Source of the DNA: Paenibacillus eucommiae
Lineage (GTDB): Bacteria > Bacillota > Bacilli > Paenibacillales > NBRC-103111
Assembly (NCBI RefSeq): GCF_017874215.1
Contig: NZ_JAGGLB010000023.1
Location: 1-64,000 of the forward strand
DNA length: 64,000 nucleotides
Direction of reading: 5' to 3'
Part shown: piece after piece, positions 43,411 to 51,306 of the stretch
Numbering within the stretch: position 1 is the stretch's first letter
How the letters are laid out: each line of letters opens with the position of its first letter
The notes under the pieces: generated by a model
The model's database searches: none
The model's input: only the letters and a program-made list of their open reading frames with translations
What the model was told of the DNA's origin: nothing
Position numbers and translations under genes: made by a program

Positions 43411-43672
43411 GACGCCTTGCGGCGTCCTTTGATGTGCGAGTTCATAGCTTCGGTGCGTTGCGGAGGAAATCGCTGTGGGTTCCAGCCGCTGTTAAAGATT
43501 TGTTCCCTTGAATGAAGTTGATGAGGAGGTAGGAACAAATCTTTAAAGGCAGACGCTACCGCTCTTCCACCCACAGCCATTCCCTCTCTTTAGCTACAAT
43601 CGCACAAATCACACGAACACCAAGCTCAAACGAACAGCCGGCAAGGGTTTTTCTCTTGGATTGAGGGGATGT
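43411..43672 (+). repeat. Module-A repeat without palindrome array
   Basis: The signature CCTTGCGGCGTCCTTTGATG follows two bases after the HAD stop codon. The inner stem TTAAAGATTTGTTCC (43492-43506) / GGAACAAATCTTTAA (43532-43546) is perfect. The tail ends with CAAACGAACAGCCGGCAAGG. No TTAACGATG palindromes follow. Confidence 0.8.
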
Positions 43673-43708
43673 CCTAGCTGGCGCACAGTATTTCCAATAA
43701 AGAAGAGG

Positions 43709-44281
43709 TTATGGTTGAGACTTGTAGCTATTGCCATTTTCAATGATGTCTAATGCACCGGTTTCGGGATTAATTACCAAGCCGTGAACTGGAATGTCTT
43801 TAGGGATTAACGGATGGTTTCGGATCACTTCAACACTCTGGCGAACGCTTTCCGAAACAGAATCAAACCCGCGCAGCCAATCCTTTATTTTAATGCCGGA
43901 ATAATTCAAGGTGGAGATCGTTTGTTCAGAAATACCTCGCTCGATCATCTTTCTGGTTGTTTCAGATGCGTTTACATGGGTCATTCCGCAGTCGTGGTGA
44001 CCTACAACGCAAACTTCGTGGGCGTTGAGATCATAAATGGCAACAATGATGCTTCGCATAATGCTGCCGAACGGGTGGGAAACAACCGCACCGGCTGTTT
44101 TAAGGATTTTGGCATCCCCATTTCGTAAATTCATGGCCTTTGGCAGCAATTCCGTTAGTCTGGTATCCATGCAGGATACAACCACCAGCTTCTTGTCGGG
44201 AAGCTTTGACGTTTGATATTGTACATATTCCTTATTTTTGACGAACCTTTTGTTGTAATCGATCATTTCATCTAAGAACAT
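43709..44281 (-). CDS. Beta-class carbonic anhydrase
   Basis: A 190-residue enzyme hydrating carbon dioxide to bicarbonate. Zinc ligands Cys37 and His95-x2-Cys98 are visible in VSCMDTRL and GHHDCGM, with Asp39-x-Arg41 as the gate pair. The sequence resembles the YvdA-type clade (RNGDAKILKTAGAVV). ATG 44281 has AAAGGA ten bases upstream; a start seven codons earlier has none. Monocistronic; a module-A repeat lies downstream. Confidence 0.93.
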   Translation of the reverse strand: MFLDEMIDYNKRFVKNKEYVQYQTSKLPDKKLVVVSCMDTRLTELLPKAMNLRNGDAKILKTAGAVVSHPFGSIMRSIIVAIYDLNAHEVCVVGHHDCGMTHVNASETTRKMIERGISEQTISTLNYSGIKIKDWLRGFDSVSESVRQSVEVIRNHPLIPKDIPVHGLVINPETGALDIIENGNSYKSQP

Positions 44282-44611
44282 TGCTAACCATTCCTTTCCC
44301 ATTTAAACATTATCTTGGCTACTTGTTCAAGTCACAGGATATGCCGTAAAGGTAACTCATGCAGCAGGTGACTATAGAGCCGATTTTGAAATTGTTCTTG
44401 TTGCTTAGTTTAGCTTTTTCGTCTGGCCATTAAAATTCGTCCTTTGTGCATTTTATCATTAATAAAAAATTCAATAAAGTCCTTTACGGCTTCAACGTTG
44501 ATTTTCTTATCCATTGATCAAGTTGAATGCCCTGACTGTGAGATTTGGTATGAAGTAAAACTACCACCTCTACCAACCGTGTTGACTTCATCGGGGACTT
44601 AAAACAAAAGA
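44282..44611. other. Gene-fragment graveyard
   Basis: About 330 bases with no intact gene. On the plus strand 44308-44412 an open frame without a start reads LVQVTGYAVKVTHAAGDYRA and ends EIVLVA with TAG, the tail of an unrecognised protein. On the minus strand 44514-44410 is a 34-codon ORF (NVEAVKDFIEFFINDKMHKG, ending ARRKS) without a ribosome site. Both look like remnants beside the broken resolvase. Confidence 0.5.
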
Positions 44612-44785
44612 CTTCTTTCCATTCTTCGTAGGTTTTAACAAAAGCTCCGTCGATTTCTATCTTTGGACGACCAAATTTAACCCCAATTCCCTTAGCAACC
44701 TCAATGCCCTCTGATTGACGCTGGCGGTTCTTTTACGCTCCTGTTCTGCTACATACGCTAGAAGGCTCGAAAATTTGATCTCATG
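44612..44785 (-). pseudogene. Serine recombinase (resolvase) C-terminal remnant
   Basis: Minus-strand frame one reads SLLAYVAEQERKR. A shift near 44732 (an AAAAG run) continues NRQRQSEGIEVAKGIGVKFG and RPKIEIDGAFVKTYEEWKE. This is the helix E and GRPK hinge of Tn3/invertase-type resolvases, which normally read AEQER-x-x-I-x-x-RQ-x-EGI-x-xAK. The catalytic N-terminal domain and most of the DNA-binding helix are absent. It marks an old transposon or invertible element. Confidence 0.75.
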
Positions 44786-44916
44786 GACTGGAAGCCGCGT
44801 TGCGATTGGGCAGGATACGATATCCGGGAGAGTTCCAGATTAATAGCATAAGTCCAAGCCAATATATTAACCAATTCATACACTGTTACTATCTTATGTT
44901 TAGGAGAGTGAAAGGG

Positions 44917-45291
44917 ATGGGATTAATATTTAATCGAAATGTTAGAGTTACTTTTTTCTCGGGTTTTAACTTTACTAGAAGAAGTCTAACATTTAGACGA
45001 GGCGTGGCCGTTTCAAATCTGGGATTATTCGGTTTTAACAACATCATCTCCAGTTTTCGGCTAAGAAATGTTATAATTCCTAGTCAAGTTACGTTAGTTC
45101 TGTTTTCAGGCCGTAACTTTACAGGGAATTTTCGAATTTTCCGTGGTAGCCAGAACATTTCAGACTTACGAGCTTTTAACTTTAACAATGTAACCTCGTC
45201 GTTTATTCTGGTTGGATTCCGGATAACAACTTCTCAGATTCGTACCATTCAAAGCACAGGCAGAATGCCAAGCGACATTTCCAAATTATAG
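44917..45291 (+). CDS. Small beta/gamma-crystallin-like protein
   Basis: A 124-residue protein made of two Greek-key motifs: VTFFSGFNFTRRSLTFRRG, then NLGLFGFNNIISSFRL, and LVLFSGRNFTGNFRIFRGS, then DLRAFNFNNVTSSFILV. Each has the aromatic-aromatic-x-G-x-x-F opening and FNN-x-x-SSF closing of beta/gamma-crystallins, many of which bind calcium; the usual N/D-N/D-x-x-S/T-S site is here NN-x-x-SS. There is no signal peptide. The start ATG 44917 follows AGGAG by ten bases; the frame is open upstream without a ribosome site. It may be a spore or stress structural protein (inference). Confidence 0.7.
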   Translation: MGLIFNRNVRVTFFSGFNFTRRSLTFRRGVAVSNLGLFGFNNIISSFRLRNVIIPSQVTLVLFSGRNFTGNFRIFRGSQNISDLRAFNFNNVTSSFILVGFRITTSQIRTIQSTGRMPSDISKL

Positions 45292-45816
45292 ACTAAAGGA
45301 ACACTGGAAAAGTACCTAGAAATGGCCCTATAATCCATTTTCTTTTTCTTGGTCGAAGATTAGGGGGAAGTGGTAAAATAGGGCCTTTCTGTCTGTGTGG
45401 CGCCTTATCGCTTTTTTGAAGGCAACAGCGGGTAGCATGCACACAAAATAATGGTTTTTGTACAGATGTCCTTTGCAGAGCACCAAAAAAGACCTCAAAA
45501 ACTAGGAACGGATATATAAATTAATGGAATAATCAAGTCCCCATAGAGGGTCCGCTCATCATCGGCGGTTCCTTTTTCTTTTCGGAACAGGATTGAAGGG
45601 AGCAAGGTTATCAATGAGCACAGCTGGCAAAGCAGAAATCTTCAAAATGTTAGGACTCCTTAACGTACGAATTATGAGCTGCCTATCTTTCGCTATTTTG
45701 ACAGACTGGTCCTTTACTGTTTTGCCGGTTTATAACTTTCCTGCATTACCGATTTACTACTTTACCATTGCAAACCAGCAATATGCCAATTGAAAATATG
45801 TACTTCAGGCTTCCAT
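45292..45816. other. Intergenic region with no supported gene
   Basis: About 525 bases. GGCCCTAT at about 45329 pairs with ATAGGGCC at about 45380, followed by TTTCTG, a possible terminator for the crystallin-like gene. A hairpin CCGC...GCGG at about 45550-45567 precedes TTCCTTTTTC. A plus-strand ORF at 45611-45793 has a GGGAG site but no recognisable sequence and is not called. Confidence 0.5.
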
Positions 45817-45846
45817 AAATAAAAGAGCCACTCTAGCTGCGGCTCC
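45817..45846 (-). terminator. Terminator of the alcohol dehydrogenase gene
   Basis: On the minus strand GAGCC, eleven bases, GGCTC, then TTTTATTTA, starting 16 bases after the stop codon. Confidence 0.65.
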
Positions 45847-45861
45847 ATTGCTTTTCGAACA

Positions 45862-46872
45862 TTATTGGATTTTAATCTGCACCTTCAAATCCTCAGGATC
45901 TCTGGGCTGAACAAAGAAATCAACCGCTTCTTCCAAGGATATGGTTTTAGAAATCAATGGTTTCACTTCGACTCTTTTTTCATTTAACCACTGAAAGGCT
46001 GGCAAAAAGGTGTTATTAGTAGCCATGGAACCCATGATTGTCCAATCATTTTTAAATAGCTTGAAGGGTTCAATCTGAATCTGATCATGCATAGCTGTCA
46101 CACCGAACTGCAAATATTTAGCGGTTTGCCCCATGTAATCCAAAGCCTGCTCAATGATCTTAGGTATTCCCGTCGCATCAATGACGATATCAAATCCATT
46201 CGAGCCCTTACAGTCACCAAGCTCCGCGTCCAAATTTCTACTTTCTACCGCCTTGGTCGCCCCATACTTCATAGCCACATCAAGCTTAGCCTTTGAAATA
46301 TCAACAACCACTAATTCCGAAGCTCCTGAACGGGCAATCGACTGGATTAATTGCTGACCCATTGCGCCTGCCCCAAACAAAAGAACCCGATCGCCAATTT
46401 TAATTTGCAGACGATTTAAACCATGGACGACACAAGCCATTGGCTCTATAAAAGCTGCCGTTTCAAAATCCATGCTATCAGGCAATTTAACAGCCAAGCG
46501 GGCCGGAACCACAACAAATTCTGCCATCGCACCATTCAGTGTCACGCCAACAGCATTCCAATTTTCGCACATATTTGGTCTTTGTGTGAGACAAAACCGG
46601 CACGCATTACAGCTAATATTAGGCTCTGCGCTGACCCGCTCTCCGATCTCCCAGGCTGTAACCCCTTCACCAATTTCAAAAACCGTCCCCGAAAACTCAT
46701 GTCCCGGAATAATCGGAAATGGAGAAACATACTCCCCTCTAAAAATATGAATATCCGTCCCGCAGATTCCTATATGTTCAACCTTAACGGTAATTTCACC
46801 AGGTCCCGGCTTTGGATAAGGCACCTCTTTGATGACTGCCTGATTAGGCCCTTCGATAACCAATGCTTTCAT
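45862..46872 (-). CDS. Zinc-dependent alcohol/polyol dehydrogenase
   Basis: A 336-residue medium-chain dehydrogenase. Catalytic zinc residues are Cys37 (GICGTDIH) and His58-Glu59 (PGHEFSG). The structural zinc lobe is Cys88, Cys91, Cys94 and Cys102. The Rossmann motif is GAGAMGQ, with VVDISKAK after it, suggesting NAD. The closest groups are sorbitol, threonine and galactitol-1-phosphate dehydrogenases, so a sugar alcohol is the likely substrate. ATG 46872 has a GAGGAGG-like site upstream. Monocistronic, divergent from the catalase gene. Confidence 0.9.
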   Translation of the reverse strand: MKALVIEGPNQAVIKEVPYPKPGPGEITVKVEHIGICGTDIHIFRGEYVSPFPIIPGHEFSGTVFEIGEGVTAWEIGERVSAEPNISCNACRFCLTQRPNMCENWNAVGVTLNGAMAEFVVVPARLAVKLPDSMDFETAAFIEPMACVVHGLNRLQIKIGDRVLLFGAGAMGQQLIQSIARSGASELVVVDISKAKLDVAMKYGATKAVESRNLDAELGDCKGSNGFDIVIDATGIPKIIEQALDYMGQTAKYLQFGVTAMHDQIQIEPFKLFKNDWTIMGSMATNNTFLPAFQWLNEKRVEVKPLISKTISLEEAVDFFVQPRDPEDLKVQIKIQ

Positions 46873-47092
46873 AGCTATTCTTCCTCCTCATCCCAATTGC
46901 ATATTATTTAATCAGACTGCCCGCCAACTTGGACGCACTCCACGCAATGCTTATGCGAGTTCCCCTTATCTTATCATACCAGCGGTTCCTGAAATAAATC
47001 CAATAAACGGGAAAGAAAAGAATACTTAAATGAATATTGTGGAAATATACAACTGACGAACACACACATACATATAAAGGATGATATGGAAA

Positions 47093-48709
47093 ATGAATGA
47101 GAATGACATCACTTCCCAGAGTGAGGAAGAAATGATACTGACAAATCGTCAGGGGCACCCCATTGGCAACAATCAAAGCATGCGTACGGTAGGCAGCCGT
47201 GGCCCTGCTACCCTCGAGAACTACGAATTTATTGAAAAGATTACCCATTTTGATCGCGAACGCATTCCTGAACGTGTAGTTCATGCGCGTGGGGCAGGCG
47301 CTCACGGATATTTCGAGACCTACGGAACGGTCGGCGATGAGCCAATCGGGAAATACACCCGTGCCCGTTTGTTTCAGGAGAAGGGCAAGCAGACCCCGGT
47401 CTTTGTGCGTTTTTCATCAGTTATTCACGGCAGCCATTCTCCGGAAACACTTAGAGATCCACGCGGCTTTGCCGTTAAATTTTATACTGAGGACGGAAAT
47501 TGGGATCTTGTTGGCAACAATTTGAAAGTATTTTTTATCCGGGATGCCATCAAGTTTCCTGATCTTATCCACGCTTTCAAGCCTGATCCGGTTACGAACA
47601 TTCAAGATGGCGAGCGTATTTTTGATTTTATTATGCACACACCAGAAGCGTTAATGATGATCACCTTCTTGTTCTCGCCTTGGGGAATTCCAGCCAACTT
47701 CCGGCAAATGCAGGGCTCGGGCGTCAATACTTACAAATGGGTAAATGCGCAAGGGGAAGCCGTGCTTATCAAGTATCATTGGGAGCCCAAGCAAGGAATC
47801 AAAAACTTGACCCAAAAGGAAGCAGAGGATATCCAAGGGAAAAACTTTAATCATGCGACTCAAGATTTGTATCAGGCTATCGAATCGGGAAAATTCCCTG
47901 AATGGGAGCTTTGTGTGCAAATCATGAGTGATGATGAACATCCGGAGCTCGACTTCGATCCCCTTGATGACACGAAGCTGTGGCCACCGGACAAATTTCC
48001 TTTCCTGCCTGTAGGCCGTATGGTCCTGAACCGCAACCCGGAAAATTACTTCGCAGAGGTAGAGCAGGCAGCCTTCGGAACTGGAGTTCTGGTCGACGGG
48101 CTTGACTTCTCAGACGACAAAATGCTGCAGGGACGCACGCTTTCTTATTCTGATACTCAGAGGTACCGGGTAGGACCGAATTATTTACAGCTGCCTATCA
48201 ACGCGCCGAAAAAGTATGCAGCCACGAACCAGCGCGATGGCCAAATGACTTACCGGGTGGACGGAGCCCCTGGACAAAACCCTCACATCAACTACGAACC
48301 GTCCTCGTTAGGCGGCTTAAAGGAAGCCAAGAAGCCGGGCAAAGAGCACACGCCTCTTATAGAGGGCAATCTGGTGAGGCAAACCATTGAGCGTACGAAT
48401 GATTTCAAGTATGCCGGGGAGCGATATCGGGAGTTCGAGGACTGGGAGCGAGACGATCTGATTCTCAATCTTGTAAATACGCTTCAAACCTGCAGCCCCC
48501 ACATTCAACAAAAAATGACACAATTGTTCACTAAATGTGATCCGGACTACGGCAAGAGGGTTGCTGAGGGCTTGGGGCTAATAGACGGAATACAGTCAGG
48601 TAACGTGAACACTGCTGATACTGAATTCGGTGGACCCCTGGGATCGACGCAAACTAGCGAAGCCGTCCAGGAGGCGGAACGGTCAGGCCACCCAGCCAAA
48701 CCTTATTAA
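47093..48709 (+). CDS. Haem catalase
   Basis: A 538-residue monofunctional catalase. The distal active site is RVVHARGAGAHG (His64) and the asparagine in DLVGNNLKVFF; the proximal haem tyrosine lies in LSYSDTQRYRVGPNY. The core is KatA-like (RFSSVIHGSHSPETLRDPRG), with an extended C-terminus of about 40 residues ending in AERSGHPAKPY. Two ATGs occur; 47093 is preferred because AAAGGA at 47076-47081 touches the earlier one. It is longer than vegetative KatA (about 483) and closer in length to KatX. I saw no convincing PerR box upstream. Confidence 0.95.
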   Translation: MNENDITSQSEEEMILTNRQGHPIGNNQSMRTVGSRGPATLENYEFIEKITHFDRERIPERVVHARGAGAHGYFETYGTVGDEPIGKYTRARLFQEKGKQTPVFVRFSSVIHGSHSPETLRDPRGFAVKFYTEDGNWDLVGNNLKVFFIRDAIKFPDLIHAFKPDPVTNIQDGERIFDFIMHTPEALMMITFLFSPWGIPANFRQMQGSGVNTYKWVNAQGEAVLIKYHWEPKQGIKNLTQKEAEDIQGKNFNHATQDLYQAIESGKFPEWELCVQIMSDDEHPELDFDPLDDTKLWPPDKFPFLPVGRMVLNRNPENYFAEVEQAAFGTGVLVDGLDFSDDKMLQGRTLSYSDTQRYRVGPNYLQLPINAPKKYAATNQRDGQMTYRVDGAPGQNPHINYEPSSLGGLKEAKKPGKEHTPLIEGNLVRQTIERTNDFKYAGERYREFEDWERDDLILNLVNTLQTCSPHIQQKMTQLFTKCDPDYGKRVAEGLGLIDGIQSGNVNTADTEFGGPLGSTQTSEAVQEAERSGHPAKPY

Positions 48710-48741
48710 CTTGAATAACTCAACCAAACTATCGTTTTGGA

Positions 48742-48777
48742 GGACACTGACTTAATAACTCAGTGTCTTTATGTTTT
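48742..48777 (+). terminator. Terminator of the catalase gene
   Basis: GGACACTGA pairs with TCAGTGTCT around CTTAATAAC, followed by TTATGTTTTT. Confidence 0.8.
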
Positions 48778-48875
48778 TAGAGAGAGCATAAATCAACTTA
48801 GTAGATTCCTTGATAGAACACTTCAAATACACATCAAATCGTTTATGCGAATACATGCAGCAGGAGGTGGAAAGT

Positions 48876-49109
48876 ATGTCTAAGCACTATGGTGTAGTCA
48901 TTTTGCGTTTTGACAGTGGTGATTATCAATATGTATCCAGCTCTCACGCTGGTTATGTCCCGTCGGAATGCATTGCCTTGCTTCAAACCGGTATAAATGG
49001 CCAAGCGGCTGAGATCATAAACTACTTAACTGAACACAAATTTAAAATCAAAGCTTTTAACCCAATTGGAATAGACGATCTTATTTATACTTTGGTCAGG
49101 GAATCTTAA
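48876..49109 (+). CDS. Small conserved-looking protein, unknown
   Basis: A 77-residue protein starting at ATG 48876 behind a strong AGGAGGTGG site. It reads MSKHYGVVILRFDSGDYQYV and ends DDLIYTLVRES, with a mixed alpha/beta pattern and no signal peptide. I do not recognise a family. The well-placed ribosome site and the normal codon use suggest it is real. Confidence 0.55.
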   Translation: MSKHYGVVILRFDSGDYQYVSSSHAGYVPSECIALLQTGINGQAAEIINYLTEHKFKIKAFNPIGIDDLIYTLVRES

Positions 49110-49190
49110 CCTTAACATGTAACACGCACAAACTCTTATTATCTCACTGGTCAAGCCCACACTCCTCAAAAGCATAACCCATCTAAATCA

Positions 49191-49232
49191 AAAGCTGACA
49201 CCCCGTTGAACACGGGAGCCAGCTTTTTTTTT
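49191..49232 (-). terminator. Bidirectional terminator at the end of the cutC operon
   Basis: AAAGCTG with CCCCGT pairs with ACGGG and CAGCTTT. Eight Ts follow on the plus strand and GCTTTTG on the minus. It lies about 80 bases after the cutC stop on the minus strand. Confidence 0.75.
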
Positions 49233-49312
49233 CGATTTTGCAAAGCGGGGTCATCACCCTGTCCCCTACTAGCTGCCCTTTGGGTATCGATTGAATGATA
49301 GTTGAACAGCCT

Positions 49313-50134
49313 CTACCTATCCAGGTTTGCAACCAAGGCTTTCTTAATTGCACAGACTTTACCGCTATCAACGGCATCCATGATACCGCGAGGTCCATGG
49401 ACTGCGCTGCCAAAATGGATTTCACGGACGCCAGTTTCCCGGAATAACGCCGGCAGCGCTTCAAGCGTCAATCCGCTGCCAGCCAGTATGGCCACGTGTG
49501 AGCCTTGGCTCAGTTCCACCAGACGGCGCAGCTGAGGAAAGGCATCAAGCGCCGAAGGCTTGCCGCCAGACGTAAGCACCCTGCGGATGGCAGGGTAACG
49601 CGTCAGCGTTTCATAAGCCTTTTCCTGATCAGCTACCTCGTCGAAGGCACGGTGAAACGTGATATCCATCTCCCCAGCCTCCTCCAGCAGCGTTTGCAGC
49701 ACATCCGTGTCAATCTTGTGGTCGCGTGTCAAACAGCCCAGCACGATACCGATACGCGAAAGGGACACATTGTCCATTGCGTAAATATCGGTGTCGCTTA
49801 TATTTTCGCTCGCGTTCCCATGCCCGCTCTGACTGCTGCATAAATTCCCTTGAGCATTCCAAATGTTTTGAATTCCCTTGATGGCACGGATATCGCTGAG
49901 CATCGTCTTTACATCCGCTGCGTTGTAGCAGAATGATTGGCTGTGCGGACGAACCATGACCTGCACAGGAATCGTCGTCGAGCAGGCGACCTGCGCAATA
50001 AGCCCATAGCTTGGGGTCAATCCGCCTTCTGCCAGCCCGGTCACAAGCTCGATGCGGTCTGCGCCACCCTCTGCTGCAGCCAGTGCATCCGTCAACGTAG
50101 TTGCAATCACTTCCAGACTTACTTCTAGGCTCAT
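49313..50134 (-). CDS. cutC: CutC family protein
   Basis: A 273-residue TIM-barrel protein of the CutC family (copper homeostasis by tradition; the biochemical role is unsettled). Landmarks: LEVIATTLTDALAAAEGGAD, RIELVTGLAEGGLTPS, VMVRPH, FHRAFDE, RRVLTSGGKPSA, ILAGSGLT and EIHFGSA. Compared with the usual 230-250 residues there is an insertion of about 35 residues, rich in Asn, Ser and Gly, between the DIRAIK helix and the strand IGIVLGCLTRDHKID. It is the last gene of the YesMN operon. Confidence 0.92.
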   Translation of the reverse strand: MSLEVSLEVIATTLTDALAAAEGGADRIELVTGLAEGGLTPSYGLIAQVACSTTIPVQVMVRPHSQSFCYNAADVKTMLSDIRAIKGIQNIWNAQGNLCSSQSGHGNASENISDTDIYAMDNVSLSRIGIVLGCLTRDHKIDTDVLQTLLEEAGEMDITFHRAFDEVADQEKAYETLTRYPAIRRVLTSGGKPSALDAFPQLRRLVELSQGSHVAILAGSGLTLEALPALFRETGVREIHFGSAVHGPRGIMDAVDSGKVCAIKKALVANLDR

Positions 50135-50160
50135 ACGCTGCCGCCTCCCCTTAAGTATGG

Positions 50161-50208
50161 TTTGCTTTGCTGTTTGCTTTGCTGTTTGCTTTGCTGTTTG
50201 CTTTGCTG
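50161..50208. repeat. Four perfect copies of a 12 bp tandem repeat
   Basis: TTTGCTTTGCTG occurs four times without error between asparaginase and cutC, followed by looser copies of GGTGATTGCTTC up to 50270. Such a repeat is prone to length change by slippage and could alter cutC translation, whose ribosome site lies about 20 bases downstream on the minus strand. Confidence 0.85.
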
Positions 50209-50290
50209 CCCGGTGATTGCTTCCCGATGCTTGCTTCTCGGTGATTGCTTCTCCTGCTTTGCTTCTCGGTGCCTTACTATCCGCACAGGA

Positions 50291-51301
50291 CTAAACCGTC
50301 TTCAGTTCAAATACGGTCTCGTTGCGCCCAACCAGCTTGTTATTATCATTCCTAATATCAACCGGGTACAACGTGTACAGCCGGTCAATCGTTTCTTTCC
50401 GGCGATAGCCGATCTGCTCCAGAATAGAAGCAACAATAAGCGGCCATTCATCCTCCGAGCCATCCATCACCTTCAGTGCAAAGCCAAGCCGTTCCTCACG
50501 AAGCCCGAAGCAGTACACACCTTTCGCGCCGCCCTTGGCCACTATGTTATTATCCGCAAGCAGCTCCGGGCAAATCAAACCCGTTCCGGATATCATCCGG
50601 TTGTTGCGGTGCATCACACCCGAAATCTTCTCGACAGCCGTACGAACAGCTGGATCGGCAATTAAATCCGGACAGGCCAGCTTCAAATAAGCAGCCGCCA
50701 GATTTTGCAGCGGAATAGCTGCAACCGGGAAGCCACAGCCATCCGTTCCGACTGTGATTTCATCCTGCCGCATATCGGCCATCATCGCCATCGTACGCAA
50801 TATTTCCTGCTGTACCGGGTGTTCTTGATGCCAATAATCTTCCGTGCTGTATCCCATTTTCCGGCATAGCGCCAGCACACCCAGATGCTTACCCGAGCAA
50901 TTATGGTAAATTCGCCGTTCCTGTCCTGCACGGGCGATCAGTTCATGTCTGGCAGATGCGCTCAGCGGATATGTCGGATGGCAGACTAACTGCTCCTCGC
51001 GCACACCCGTTTTCAGCATCATCGACTCCAATGCCGCTACGTGGATAGGCTCAGCTCTATGCGATGCTGCCATCATGGCCACTTCGGGCTCATCGAGCAA
51101 ATACCGTTCATCCACACCGTGCACAATGGCCGGAATGGCTTGAATCGGCTTGGCCGATGAGCGTAAAAATGTTCGATGCAGCGGATTACCAACCGCATAT
51201 TTCACTTCTCCGTTTGGCATGACCCCACATATATGCCCCTCGTGGACATTCTCCAGCGAACCACCGCGGTATTCTTCGACTAATACTTCCGCTTCCGCCA
51301 T
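50291..51301 (-). CDS. Asparaginase (type II thermolabile family)
   Basis: A 336-residue enzyme of the PF06089 asparaginase family (Rhizobium etli thermolabile type), unrelated to the classical AnsA/AnsB fold. Landmarks: RSSAKPIQAIPAI, MMAASHRAEPIHV, YHNCSGKHLGVLALC, GTDGCGFPV, NRMISGTG and AKGGAKGVYCFGL. It would release aspartate and ammonia in the cytoplasm. It starts five bases after the glycosidase-like gene stop. In a sugar locus, the substrate could be an asparagine-linked glycan remnant (Asn-GlcNAc), which is a speculation. Confidence 0.9.
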   Translation of the reverse strand: MAEAEVLVEEYRGGSLENVHEGHICGVMPNGEVKYAVGNPLHRTFLRSSAKPIQAIPAIVHGVDERYLLDEPEVAMMAASHRAEPIHVAALESMMLKTGVREEQLVCHPTYPLSASARHELIARAGQERRIYHNCSGKHLGVLALCRKMGYSTEDYWHQEHPVQQEILRTMAMMADMRQDEITVGTDGCGFPVAAIPLQNLAAAYLKLACPDLIADPAVRTAVEKISGVMHRNNRMISGTGLICPELLADNNIVAKGGAKGVYCFGLREERLGFALKVMDGSEDEWPLIVASILEQIGYRRKETIDRLYTLYPVDIRNDNNKLVGRNETVFELKTV

Positions 51302-51306
51302 ATTCC

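Noticed and set aside
45593..45793. Plus-strand ORF of about 60 codons in the gap before the alcohol dehydrogenase
   Set aside because: A purine-rich site lies too far from the ATG, the sequence matches nothing known and shows no domain pattern.
48000..48700. Extra domain at the catalase C-terminus
   Set aside because: The extension is only about 40 residues of low-complexity tail, too short for the flavodoxin-like domain of large-subunit catalases.
50162..50665. Plus-strand ORF with a Cys-Leu repeat N-terminus
   Set aside because: It is the tandem DNA repeat read through followed by antisense of the asparaginase gene; no ribosome site fits and the protein has no sense beyond the repeat.
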